From Anthoceros angustus (taxonomy: Eukaryota > Streptophyta > Anthocerotopsida > Anthocerotales > Anthocerotaceae), in NCBI GenBank assembly GCA_010909165.1, contig VJWM01000205.1, positions 276,468 through 340,467 of the forward strand: a stretch of 64,000 bases of DNA, read 5' to 3'. Shown here one piece after another: positions 22,114-33,592 of this stretch. The first letter of the stretch is position 1; each line of letters starts with the position of its first letter. A program made the translations under genes and the position numbers. The notes beneath the pieces were generated by a model. It made no database searches and was not told the origin of the DNA. It worked only from the letters and a program-made list of their open reading frames with translations.

Positions 22114-24369
22114 ATGGCTGCGGCCAGCTGCACTGGCGTCGCTGTGGCAGCCTCGGTTGCCGGAGTCGGGGCTTCCTCCTCCTCGTCCCGTGGCGCTCGC
22201 AGGGACCGTTCCCTTGTGCGCTTCCAGGGACTAAGGGCGGGGGAAGCTGCTGGCTCGGATGTGGCGCTGCTTAAGGCTCTGAATGCCGGGGGTGGCCGGA
22301 GAGGGAGGTCAGGTGAGCTGCTCGCCGTGCATGCACTTCTTTCGGAGGCTGAATTTGACTGTTGGAGTGGTTTTCGGCTGGCTGGAGGTCACAGCTGCAT
22401 TTGCGTTGTGGTTTGGTGACAGAATGCCGTACGGGAGGAGCTGTGGTCGTGGCTGCCGCTGTCTCTGCGCCGAAGAGGGAGACGGACCCCAAGAAGAGAG
22501 TGGTGATCACTGGCATGGGCGTCGTGTCTGTGTTTGGAAATGATGTGGACACCTTCTACGATAAGCTGCTTGAAGGCGAGAGCGGAATCAGCATCATCGA
22601 TCGGTTTGATGTGTCCAAATTCCCGACTAAATTTGGGGGACAGATCCGGAACTTCTCGTCCAAGGGGTACATTGATGGGAAGAACGACCGGCGCCTTGAC
22701 GACTGCATAAGATATGCCCTAGTCAGTGGGAAGAAGGCCTTGGAGCATGCAAATTTGGGTGGAGACTTGATCGATCAGGTAGGGGTGTTGCATGCCTGCT
22801 GGATGTGTGGTTTTGCGAGGTTGTAATTGTGCATCTGCTTGCTTGTCTCTTTTTGTGAGAAAGATCTAAATATCCGGGACCACTTCTGATGTTGTGGACG
22901 TGTTTTCCTGGACTTCTTCTTCTGCAGGTGGACAAGAAAAAAACTGGCGTGCTCATAGGCACAGGCATGGGCGGGCTTAGTGTCTTCTCTGATGGAGTTA
23001 AGGCACTTATTGAGCAGGGGCACCAGCGAATTACTCCCTTCTTCATTCCTTACGCTATCACCAACATGGCTTCTGCTATGCTGGCCATTCAGCTCGGGCT
23101 CATGGGCCCAAATTACTCCATCTCCACAGCATGTGCAACGGCCAATTATTGTTTCTACGCAGCTGCTAACCACATCCGCAGAGGTGAGGCGGACGTCATG
23201 ATCGCTGGAGGAACGGAGGCAGCAATCATTCCGGTGGGTCTGGGAGGGTTTATTGCTTGCAGGGCTCTTTCGCAACGAAATGACGAACCGCAGAAGGCCT
23301 CTCGGCCTTGGGATAAGGATCGGGAAGGCTTTGTGATGGGAGAGGGTGCTGGTGTTTTGGTATATCGCACATCCTTAACCTCAATATTGTTGCAAGACTG
23401 TGTGATCTCCGTTTTTTCTGGTCTGTAAGGTTTCCTGCACACGTTATGGTACAGATCATGGAAAGCTTGGAGCATGCCCTGGCTCGAGGAGCACCTATTA
23501 TTGCGGAATACCTAGGTGGCGCTGTTACTTGTGATGCGTATCACATGACTGACCCTCGCGCTGACGGGCTTGGAGTATCCACATGCATTGAGAAAAGTCT
23601 GGAGGATTCAGGTGTTTCGCCCGAAGAGGTATCAAAAGCTGCTCCATGTGCCTTCTGTTCCTTGCCTGTGTGCTGCATGCTAAGGAGTTCGCACTGCTCT
23701 TCGTGTTATTTTGGTCAGGTGAATTACATCAATGCGCATGCAACTTCCACCATTGCGGGTGACTTGGCAGAGGTAAACGCAGTGAAGAAAGTTTTTAAGG
23801 ACGGCTCAGAAATCAAGATGAATGGGACCAAGGTATATAACTTCTGATGTTGGTTCCATGTGTGTAAATGCTTTGTATGCCAAGGGTTTAAGGTCATTTT
23901 GATGTCTGCAGTCTATGATTGGTCACTGTCTTGGTGCGGCTGGAGGACTGGAGGCTATTGCAACTATCAAAGCTATCACAACTGGATGGGTGCACCCAAC
24001 TATCAACCAATTTGTGAGTTTGAGGCGGACACTGTACCTTTGCTCAACCATGTGTTGTTTGCAATACTATTTTCGCTTACTGCATGGGCCCTTCAGTTGT
24101 AGAGGCGGGCGTTCTAACCTGCTGGTTTGCGTCGTCTGTTTTGAACAGAACCGGGAGCCAGAAGTCACGTTTGACACAGTCCCAAATGTTAAGAAGCAAC
24201 ACGAAATACACGTTGGTAAGTTCAAGTAGTCGTCGTCTTGTGCAGGGGACAAGTTTGTGTTTGTGTCGCCTGGAATTCACTGCTGTTTTGTGTGCGTGCA
24301 GGCATCTCGAACTCTTTTGGATTTGGAGGCCACAACTCGTGCGTGGTTTTTGCGCCATACAAGCCCTAA
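22114..24369 (+). CDS. KAS1: 3-oxoacyl-[acyl-carrier-protein] synthase I, chloroplastic (KAS I), 503 aa
   Basis: Eight exons: 22114-22312, 22423-22778, 22928-23359, 23455-23628, 23719-23832, 23912-24013, 24149-24215, 24302-24369; the joins stay in frame over 504 codons. Residues 1-75 are Ala/Ser/Arg-rich, a plastid transit peptide. The thiolase-fold enzyme starts at KKRVVITGMG. Catalytic residues are C254 (SISTACATANY), H394 (INAHATST) and H430 (SMIGHCLGAAGG); the C-terminal GFGGHNS loop is present. KAS I condenses malonyl-ACP with C4-C14 acyl-ACP in plastid fatty acid synthesis. The sequence is much closer to plant KAS I (VDKKKTGVLIGTGMGGL, ACRALSQRN) than to KAS II or the mitochondrial form. 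Exon 3 could read through its donor for 69 bp to a stop, giving a truncated product if unspliced. Confidence 0.96.
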
Positions 24370-24955
24370 AGAGTGTGAATTCGCAATTCAAACTTCCGGC
24401 TACATTTTTTCCTGACGCATTTTTGCAAGTTTACTCAGTCGAAAAGCTCTGGTTACATCAGCTGGATAGCTCGATGTGGAGCTTCGTAGTTCTGAAGCTT
24501 TCTGGATAGGATCTTCAAAGCTCGCGCATCGATGGTTTCAGGAGCAACTGAATTTTGCACCAAAGATTGTAGGCTGGTGGATAGGCATCCGGGATCTGAC
24601 CATTCTCAGAGCTGAGGCAGAGGATTCTCAATTTCTGTGAACATCAATTCTTTTTTCATTGCCAACCCCGATGCGAGCTTGACATTCGAGCTCACTAGCC
24701 GAGACAGCTTGTTGTGCCAAAATTGAGTGGCTTGTGTGCTGTGTCGGACTGTCCTCCTGCATGCTTCCTGAGCCTGCAAACAAGCCACATGTGGAGGTGA
24801 AAACTCGTGAAACTTGGTAATAAGCTTAACAGAGTGGCGTGGGTGCCAGACATTTCCACTCTGTTTGCGGCATTTCGTGAACTCTGTGCTGTGTGTCCGT
24901 TGGGTGCATTCCCAGCAGGTCCGTTCCCTCCCCTGGTCTGCTGTCTGGACAGTGC
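24370..24955. other. Spacer between KAS I and TTL genes
   Basis: It contains the KAS I 3' UTR and the TTL promoter/leader, both on the plus strand. Minus-strand open frames here are short, lack known domains and overlap real exons. No repeat stands out. Confidence 0.5.
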
Positions 24956-27056
24956 ATGATGGCAGCAAAGCCAGAGCTGGTGAACCTGACTGTGGATGAA
25001 TGGCTGTCCTGCTGCGGGAGCACGCAATTTGCGGCTGAAGTTGCAAAATTAGGACCTTTCGATGGCCTCGATCAGGCAATCGAGGCTTCACGGACAATCT
25101 GGTGGAGCAAGGTACCATCTCATCCTCCCTGTCTTCTCCTTCGTCTGGCCCCTGTGGCCAATTGATGCATACAATGTGGTTTCCTGACTTTATGCGACTT
25201 GCGTCTAGGTTGACATTCTGGGATGGCTGGAAGCGTTTGCAGCGCACCCTCGGATTGGCGATGTCGATGCGCTTCGCAGAAAGTTTGCCTCTGAGTGCGT
25301 ATTTCCTTGCCACTAAAGGTCAGGGAGATAGAAATCAAGTGAGGGACTGATAAGGATGTCGTGCGCGGTACCGGGTAGCTGTGTAGAATTGGTGTTCAGT
25401 AATGTGAACGAAGATGCTTGCCAGTGCTTGATAGCTGCAATGGAACAGGGTATATGCGGAAGAGCAATCGGAAGCCCTGGGAACTGCCAGTGACCAGATT
25501 TTGAAGGTTTTATCTGCTAGCCTTGTGATTGTGGTCACTTCGGGGTTGCTTTTTAAGTGTGGAAAGGTAGGTAATTGAGCTCACTGTCTGCCTGCGTGCG
25601 TAGGATTTGGCAGAGTGGAACCGGCAGTACGAAAGGAAGTTCGGGTTCATCTTCCTTATATCTGCGAACGGGAAGAGCAGTTCTGAGATTTTAGCAGTTT
25701 TGAAGGTAGATAAATCTACTCCTTTTCAATATAGCTTGACATACTGTCTGGGTGAAAAGCGGAAGAGGCGCTGCCATCATTTGCTGAGGGTCCTTTTGTA
25801 TAACAGTTGCAGATACATCAAGACTGTTCTGCTTGTTGCGTCTGACAGACAGACTGCTATCCACGGTAGCATATGAATATGTTTTTGTCCCGATGAACTT
25901 ACTCTTTGCAACTTGTACATCCAGTCTCGCTTTACCAACAGACCGATCATCGAATTTCAAGTGGCAGCAGCAGAACAGCAGAAGATAACAGAGCTTCGCC
26001 TCGTCAAGAAGCTTGAGGGCTCGGCCCAGAAGCATCCTGAAGTCCCAAATTTGGACCACGTTACCAGTTCAGGCCCTCCAACTGGTGCTTCTACAGACGA
26101 TTCAGCTCCGGGAGATGGTAATGACTCAGTTCTTGTTTCCAAGTTGAGTTTGGTCTGTGGTGTCGGATGTGGTTTGCAGTGAGCCCGTAAATGGAAGTAC
26201 AGACTCTGGTGGTTGAGCTTAAGTTGCTGTTGCTATCCTTCAATGCGCAGGATCTTAGTGCATATTCCCATTCTGATTTGATTTTTCAGGCTCCCGACTT
26301 TCGTGTGAAACAATTGTGAATAAGAACCCCAGAAGTTTGTGGAAAGGTGGGTATTGAGCTTTCTGAGAAACAACTTGGGCGTCCGATTGAGTCTTAAACT
26401 TGTAGCTTCCCCTGTATCTCTCGAGTTCATGAAGGTTGTGAGGTCCTGTGTTAGACCTTAATAGATGCAACCCAGTAGGTTCAGTTGAAGTTCTTTGAGC
26501 AGTTTACTGATCATGGTGTTCCACAGGTAAGGACCCAGTGCATCGAAGACTGACGCAAATAGAGGCACACATCACTGGATCAGGGATCGACAAGGGCAAG
26601 CAAGCTCCTGTTGCAAGCCCAGAGCAAGCTCCAACAGTCACGCGGACCCGCCCTCCCATCACAACTCATGTCTTGGATGTTTCACTTGGAAGACCAGGTT
26701 CGGGCATTGATGTAACACTGGACTGGTGGAAGGAGAAACCGGCAACAGTAATTCACAGCTCGAAGGACTCGGACAAGGGAGAGTGGACGACTCTGGGCAC
26801 CTCTGTCACAGATAATGATGGCCGATCTGGCCCCTTGATGCCCCTGTCCAACACTATTCCTGCTGGGAGATACAGGCTCACGTTTCACACCGAGCAATAC
26901 TTCCTCAGACTAGCTGGTGCAAGGCCTGAAGGATCAAAGCCATTCTATCCCTTCGTTTCAGTTGTGTTTCAAGTCACTCCCGCTCAAGCAGCTGAGCACT
27001 TCCATGTGCCTGTTCTCTTGTCTCCTTATGCGTATAGCACATACAGGGGTAGCTGA
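24956..27056 (+). CDS. TTL: Allantoin synthase / transthyretin-like protein (OHCU decarboxylase + HIU hydrolase), 374 aa
   Basis: Six exons: 24956-25111, 25209-25294, 25449-25506, 25604-25705, 25925-26117, 26527-27056; 375 codons in frame. The N-terminal half is OHCU decarboxylase, with its catalytic H65 in AAHPRIGD, a conserved Glu-Gln (EEQSEAL), and KFGFIFLISANGKS. The C-terminal half is the transthyretin-like 5-hydroxyisourate hydrolase, with H246 in ITTHVLDVSLGRP and the invariant C-terminal YRGS. The two activities are consecutive steps converting hydroxyisourate to allantoin in peroxisomes after urate oxidase. Between the domains, R206-L207-x5-H213-I214 resembles the internal peroxisomal PTS2 signal known in plant TTL, although the last position is Ile rather than Leu/Ala. 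Exon 3's acceptor (GAACAG|GG) is the least certain junction. Plant TTL was also reported as a brassinosteroid-receptor interactor. Confidence 0.94.
26206..26216 (+). other. Intronic sequence of TTL intron 5 (26118-26526), no separate gene
   Basis: The longest TTL intron is 409 bp, TG-rich and without an open frame resembling protein. It precedes the exon carrying the PTS2-like peptide. Alternative splicing at this point controls targeting in Arabidopsis. Here the acceptor TTCCACAG|GTAAGG is immediately followed by a donor-like GTAAGG. An internal alternative acceptor was not identified. Confidence 0.35.
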
Positions 27057-27594
27057 TGAGGCAGTTTGTGTTGGAGCAGAAACAGGTCGGTGGAATCACG
27101 ATAGTATGTTCTTTGCGACTGTATATAGTAAACTCTCTCCCCGTGTTTTTATGCGTCAAACAAGATGACCATGAAAGCAATGAGCCAAAGGTTATGCTTC
27201 CTAGCCTGCCTAGTTGTAGGTGTGGTGCGTTCATCGGAATTCCCATCCGGTTGGGTTACTGGCAAAGCCAACAATTACCTGACCACAACCAAGCTCTCGC
27301 TGGTCGTTCTACTCAAAGCTATATATGGCCTCGTCCTTTTTGAATATGGAACACGAAGGTTAAAATATTTATCTTGAGTTTTGGGTGATAAAGGTTGAAA
27401 TATATTATTTCACCACGGGAGGTGGGGTGAACAGCTAGTGGCGTATCCTGCTTTAGGTGCACGCCTCGGGCAACTTGGATACATATCTAGCCGCCGAGCC
27501 CGAGGAATGAATCACTGCGGCGAGGCAAGCCTTGCTTCAGGCAGTGACTTGCGGCCGACAGGAGAATTGAGCTGCTCCGTACAGTGACACAAGG
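27057..27594. other. Spacer between TTL and DUF579 genes
   Basis: About 540 bp holding the 3' UTR of TTL and promoter of the next plus-strand gene. A small open frame at 27165-27377 has no features. An AT-rich patch lies at about 27360-27410. Confidence 0.5.
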
Positions 27595-28476
27595 ATGTTG
27601 CAGCAGGTACAGGCTCAGGTTCCATCAAGCTTGCAAGTTCTGAGGAGCGTGAGGAAACGGCATCCTGTTCCTGCGACGCTGCTTTCCATCTTCATGTCAG
27701 CGGCGCTTCTCTGCTTGTTGTTCGCTTCTTTGAACAGCGCGAAGCTGATTGCAGTGAGCTTGCTGAGTCCAGATGTTGGGCTCAGCGGACAGAATCCGGT
27801 CCCCGAGGACGTCGCCCGGGCGCTTCTGCACTTCGCAACCACGTCGGAGGTTCCGCAGCAATCCAAGGAGGAGGTAGGAGCGGTGATGGGAGCGCTGTTG
27901 CGGAGAACGCCCAGCAATTTCCTGGTTTTCGGATTGTGGCACGACAGCCTGCTGTGGGCGACGTTCAACTACGGCGGGAGGACGGTGTTTCTGGATGAGA
28001 GCCAGGAGTGGATAGATCGGACGAGGGAGCGCCATCCGCAGCTGGAGACGTACAAGGTGGACTACAGCACCAGTTTGGGGGATTCGGACAGCCTGTTGGA
28101 AATAGCTCGGGACAGGCGCAGGGAGGAATGCCGGCCCCACCAGCCCATCCAGGCGTCCTCCTGCCCTTTAGCGCTGTCCAGGGAGCTGCCGGAGGAGCTG
28201 CTCACGGTGCAGTGGGACGTCATTCTTATTGACGGCCCTCGTAGCTACCGGAATTCGTCGTTTCCAGGTCGGATGAGCCCCATCTTCACCTCCTCCGTGA
28301 TGGCTCGCACCCGGACGGCTCCTGGCCACCTTGACATATTTCTTCACGATGTTTCCCGCCCTTCAGAGTTCGCATATGCCATGGAATTCCTGTGTGTCAG
28401 GAACTTGGTGAAGGCGGTAGGCGACTTGTGGCACTTTCAAATCTACTCCAGTCCGGCAGAGGAGTTCTGTTCCTGA
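27595..28476 (+). CDS. DUF579 family protein, glucuronoxylan 4-O-methyltransferase/IRX15-like, 293 aa
   Basis: Single exon starting at the first ATG. Residues about 24-52 form a hydrophobic segment (ATLLSIFMSAALLCLLFASL) after a basic N-terminus, the expected type II Golgi membrane anchor. The lumenal part carries the family blocks NFLVFGLWHDSLLW, GGRTVFLDE, WDVILIDGPRSY, FPGRMSPIF and DIFLHDVSRPSE. In this family GXM proteins transfer a methyl group from S-adenosylmethionine to glucuronic acid side chains of xylan, whereas IRX15 proteins affect xylan chain length. The motifs fit the whole family and do not separate the two. Typical family length is about 280-320 residues; lack of introns is usual. 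Confidence 0.9.
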   Translation: MLQQVQAQVPSSLQVLRSVRKRHPVPATLLSIFMSAALLCLLFASLNSAKLIAVSLLSPDVGLSGQNPVPEDVARALLHFATTSEVPQQSKEEVGAVMGALLRRTPSNFLVFGLWHDSLLWATFNYGGRTVFLDESQEWIDRTRERHPQLETYKVDYSTSLGDSDSLLEIARDRRREECRPHQPIQASSCPLALSRELPEELLTVQWDVILIDGPRSYRNSSFPGRMSPIFTSSVMARTRTAPGHLDIFLHDVSRPSEFAYAMEFLCVRNLVKAVGDLWHFQIYSSPAEEFCS

Positions 28477-29897
28477 GCTCAGCACTGCTGAGTCTCCGCA
28501 GCTTGAGGTCCGATGAGCATATTGACCACTTGTGAGGGGAGCAAAGCTTCCCAAAGGCGGGCGTGCGGGAGACTTGATCCCAGGATGATCGATCGTTTCG
28601 AATTGAGACTTTGAGGTATGTTTTTTAGTTCCCAGGAAAAGATGTGGCCCAAAAAATAGAAGCTTTCTTTCGCTTCCTGCTCCACATCCACTGACCCAGA
28701 AAGCAAAAACAATGGATCACCACAGCACCATTGAACGTCAATCTGAACTTTCCCCCGTCGTATCTCTCGAGCGCGGTTAGAGAACGGCATACGCTTCTGT
28801 CCCATCTCTACGGTACGATACGGCAGCAAAAAGATGCTGGTACGATGAGCTGACGTGGCGTAGGGACGGAACGCGTTTTGGAGATAGGTAGATGTAGGTG
28901 GGACGTGGTAGTGGTAGGTGTTGACCAGTGGTCACTATGTATGTTTGCCTGAGCCCCTCCAAGTTTGTGAAGGCCATGTCCATCTCAACTTGGACAATTT
29001 TGAGTTTTTCCACTGATTACCGATGAAGATGCCACACATTTCTGCAGAATTTTCTTCTCACCAGGTTGAAACCTTCGGAAGTTGCAAAATCTTAGCTCCC
29101 ATTGCGGGCTGTATTTCGGATTGTGCATGGGTCGGATGAAGGCAAAGCACATACCATTGCAAAGCCTGTGAATGCACGAGGCAGGGCCCATTACTTGATA
29201 CCGACAAGTGGACGGGAAAAATGAAAGAGTCCACATTGTGAATTATCGGAAAAATAGGCCCGCACCACCTGGGTCATTCTGGAGTTCAGTTTCAGTATGG
29301 CTGCGTGCAGATGCAGATGCTAGGTAGTGTAGCTATCAAGAGGGAGGCATCCTCTCAGCATTGAGATACTTTTTGGAAGCCAATAGCATGGCTGCAAATT
29401 CGGCACGATTTGACGATGTGCTCTTTAGGTACACCTATAATGTTCTCCTGTCGTTGCTGCTTACAAGAGATGGCCTACAGTGATGGCATTTGGACATGTC
29501 TTTCTTGAAAGTCCAGGGAGAAGCTATTTATGTGTGACAGTCAGCTGGCTCCAGGTGAGCCTGACACAAGGATGAATGCAGCACGTGTACTTGAACAAGG
29601 CATCTCTTCGATGCCCAGGACAAAGATATTGTTCAACTTGGCTTCAAGAGCCCCATGCTTCTCGACCAGGTTCATTGCATATGAAAGTCTCATACTCCGA
29701 ATCGAGGGGGCTGTTTGCATCAGCTGAAGTTCTGGCACAGCAAGCTTCAGACCTAAGCACCTAATTAAGAAAGTCGAGAAACATGGTGTAGTGTGTCAGA
29801 ACTCCAGGCGAACGACAAGCGGTGTCGGGGCTGCAACAGTGGTCGAAAACGTACCTCCGCGCTGAGCTGTTGTGAGTATACACACGTCGTCTGCATC
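28477..29897. other. Intergenic sequence between DUF579 and FAS1-amidase genes (convergent ends)
   Basis: Both flanking genes end here. Several small frames on both strands occur, none with a recognised domain or splice-compatible partner. 'acgtggtagtggtaggtgt' near 28905 is a minor GT-rich tract. Confidence 0.5.
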
Positions 29898-32800
29898 CTA
29901 CTTCACAGAATAACTTCGAGAGATTCCATGAGAAACAAAATCGTCTATTGGTGGATGGAGCAGATGATGGCCTGTTACGCTTTGATACGCCATACCCAGT
30001 GCCAAAACCTGCAGCCGGAAGATTCGCGTTTTGGTAATTAAAATCACACTCTCACAACACGTAGAACATGCATTTCCCGTAATGAACGAACCTCGCCATC
30101 TTTGAAGGGTGCGCCGTAAATCCCTGCGCTGACGATTGTCCGTCTCTGGCTGCCTTCAGGAGGTGCGTCCGGAATGTTCTTCATTCCCGTGGGAAGAACC
30201 AGCACTGGCAATCCCACCAAGTTACTCACCGCAATTTTCTCCCGGTCAGTCGCGTTCCCGATAATGGCATCAAACTCTGAAATCGATGCGAGCACTTCTT
30301 GAGACAGCAAGCCCCGAACTCTCTGAGCATGGATGTAGTCCACGGCGGAAATCATGCGGGCACGGCGGGCTGCTACAGGCCAGTCTGCTTGGTCCTCGTA
30401 CTCGTCATCGAGACCAGCTCTCTGCCAGTGGTCAAAATGGGAGAGCATGTCGGTCTCCATGATTAAACCAAGCAGTGCGGGAGCTGAGTCGACGCTGTAG
30501 GCGAGTTGCAAGGGAACCAGCTTCACTCGCTTGGCAGCCAGAATGTTCAGCAGCTACACACGCGCACAAGGCCATCCGTCAGATGCAATGCCAAGCAAAT
30601 ATGATGCTTAAGAATGATGCTTGTGGAACGAGAGGAAGAGATCCGCTGCTGCACCTCGACATCTGCATCCGCCAGGTAGCCGACAGTCAGCCTCGACACG
30701 TCGATACCAAAAGGGTCCTTCAGCTTGATATCCTTTGAGGAGTAGTCGTCTGGATCCTTTCCTCGTATCACGTCCAGAATGATGGCGCAGTCGCTAGCAC
30801 TTCTACAAAATGGACCTACTTTGACCTGCACGAATCAAGAGTCGACATCAGTAGGAAGACGCCTTCAGCATGCAAGATGAGTAGAGTGAGATCTTGTCGG
30901 AACTCCTACCAGGCTATCAGAGAGGCTCATTGTCCCTGATCGTCCGACCATGCCAAAAGTGGGCCTGAAGGCTGTTACTCCAGTGCGGGCTGCAGGGTAT
31001 ACGATTGATCCAGATGTCTCCGACCCGATTGCAAACGGAACCAGAGCTGCTCCAAGTACCGGAAAGGTAACAGCCGAGTGTCAGGGGAAGGAGTAGGTTT
31101 CCAAGGAGCTCACTCACAAACATCAACATCCGGGTAGTACCTGCGGAGGTGCCTGCAGCAGAGCCAGATGACGATCCTAGAGTAAATTCTGCTATGTTCC
31201 ATGGATTCCTGGTTCGACCTCCAAACCAGATATCGCCGGATGCTAGGGACCCACATGCTAGCTTCGCAATCAGAACTGCACCTGCCGCTTTCAATCTGCA
31301 ATACAGAAGGTGAGCTGGTGCTCTTGATGACAAGGAATGAAAGAGCACGAGGAAATGGTGATGAAAGTACTTCTTATAAACCCAAGCTTCTTCATCGATG
31401 ACTTGGTCTTTGAAGGAAGTCGAACCCCACGTCGTCTTGTAACCAGGAACAGCTATTGTATCCTTCAACCCATAAGGGATTCCGTGTAGAGGACCTACAC
31501 AGCAAAAGTTGATGGCAAGCTAGTTGTAGCGTCTTATACACTTATGAAATGAAGATTGTACTAGAACGTGCCACACCTTGGTATTTTCCATGCTTGATTA
31601 AGTCATCGGCTGCATCGGCTTGTTCTTGGGCAAGTGCTGTCGTGTATGTTATGACCACTTGTAAAGTTGCATCGTACCTTTGAAAAAATGCAATGTTCAT
31701 TGAATCAAGTGAAGAACCCCTCTCCTGGCAAACGACAACCAAGTCGAAGTCCACACCAAACACACCTTATGAGCCGTTCAGTGAAGACCTTCACCAACTC
31801 GGCAGATGTTACCTTCCGGTTCTTTACCAAGTAGGCCAGTTCTGAAACCTGTGACAGCCACACAAGAGAACCAGTTCATAAAATAGGACAGTTTGACGAG
31901 TAGCGATGCAAAGGAATCGAACACTACCTTCGATGCTTTTCCAGAACTGTGACAAACTAAAATCTAGCATACAAGTTTTGCATGTACAGCTTACAGTCAT
32001 AAAAGCAAGGTCCTCATCGCTCGCTGGCCGCTTCACCCCGTAGGTACCTGGGTACTTGAATTTGAGATCGGGGCTGGCGAAGGCCTTCGTGTTCAAACTG
32101 GGGTCAAAAGAGAGAACGGACGGGTTCTTCATGCCTCCATCAGGAAGTCCAACCAGGCTCCTGTGATATCGGTAAATAGGTATGTTCATCGATTGGACGT
32201 CCTCCGCCATTTTGCCTCTCTGCAAAGCTAAAATGTAATCAGTGATCAGGAACAAAATAGAAAATCTGTATAGTGGGACACCACATTGTGTAGCATGGAA
32301 ATGGTTATGACTTCAGAGTGGCTGTCCGTTACCTTTTGATCGTCAAAGACATCGAAGTCTCCCAGCTTAGAGGCTGCAAGAACTGCTGATGAGTTGAATG
32401 ATACATCAGATGAGAGACCTGTTCTTTGGTTGATACTTCCCAGCACGCTTCCATTGATAACGTGAATGACACCATTTGAAGCAAGAAAATAATCAACCAC
32501 CTTCGCATCTCCAATATACAAGCTCGACAGTAAGTCGGTCACCTGGAGCAAAGGAAAAACAACTGAATCCATCCGGATGTGCCAGATTACGTCACAATCA
32601 CAACATAGGAAAACTTAATGGAAGCTTGTTCTCACCTGTATGACTATATCACCAAGAGATTGTAGTAGCTGCCCATCAGTCAGGTTCTCTGTCTGAAACA
32701 TGCCCTTCACGACTGCTTAAAACACATTTGACAGCGTGTTAAGGACAAACACCTTGGATTGACAGCCATGCACCAGAATAAAAGTCAATACAGACGACAG

Positions 32801-33592
32801 AGTACCGCAGAAACTTTAGAAACCATGCCATCTTTCTCACAGCCAGAAAGGCTGGGAACATTTTCCAACATCTCATTGCGTTTCGTCTCAAGGATGACAT
32901 TCGAGCAATCCCAAACAACAGGTAACACTTGAGACTCCACTTGAAACTCCAAAGGCTTACAATGATTAAGGACAATCGCCTTGAGATTCGTTGCAGTGAG
33001 GAGATCAGCGTCCGAGGTGCAAGGAGAAGCTTGATAAAAATCGTGAACACATGTGAGGAGAGACTTTCTGAACACCTCATGAAACGCGTCATCTGTAGGA
33101 GCGAAGAGGGTGAAATTGGCTCCTCCTCCCAGAGTAAGATTTTTCAAGGCAGTTCGGTTCAGAGCTGCGTTCAGCAGCGTCTGCGATCCGTGGCGCCATA
33201 TGTTAGTAAGGCAGGGTTAAAACGAGAAATTGGAGCAGGTAGAACATACTTACAACTCTGAAGGCTGAAGCTAAGAGCTTGCTTAACAAGTAACCGACCA
33301 CCAACAGAGCAGAGAACAGGTTCCCAGGAATGCACGGGCCAGACGAGACAATTACCAGATTAGGCAGAGAAGCCACAAGCGAGACAACGTCTAAAGCCTT
33401 GGCCGGCCCAGGCGGCCCTGCTACCATGACCAGCTCGAAATACAAAGCAGAGACAAGGAGCACGACCAGAACTCCCTTCACCGATCTGCTGATCGTGCTC
33501 CAAGTCTCTGGCTGGAAGGCCAGGCATCCCTGGAACACAGGAAGTGCAACGAAACTGGCCAAGCAGCCCGGGGCTGCTTCCGGCTCCCTCAT
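29898..33592 (-). CDS. FAS1 (fasciclin) domain fused to an amidase-signature enzyme, 849 aa
   Basis: Thirteen exons on the minus strand: 33254-33592, 32806-33180, 32636-32692, 32333-32542, 31995-32219, 31766-31848, 31577-31677, 31371-31494, 31141-31295, 30910-31046, 30655-30825, 30092-30553, 29898-30008; 850 codons without a break. Residues 1-113 contain hydrophobic, likely membrane-spanning segments (GVLVVLLVSALYFELVMV; NLFSALLVVGYLLSKLL). Residues 114-327 are a FAS1 domain with its H1 (FTLFAPTDDAF, 136-146) and H2 (GVIHVINGSVL, 281-291) boxes. From 328 on is a plant amidase (KYPGTYGVKRP, GGRTRNPWNIAEF) with the Ser-cisSer-Lys triad K474 (GLKD), S546 (GSSSGS) and S570 (TSGSIVYPA). The likely reaction is hydrolysis of an amide; substrate unknown. 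The FAS1/amidase join lies between exons 4 and 5, phase 0 (GATCAAAAG|AGAGGC). Confidence 0.87.
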
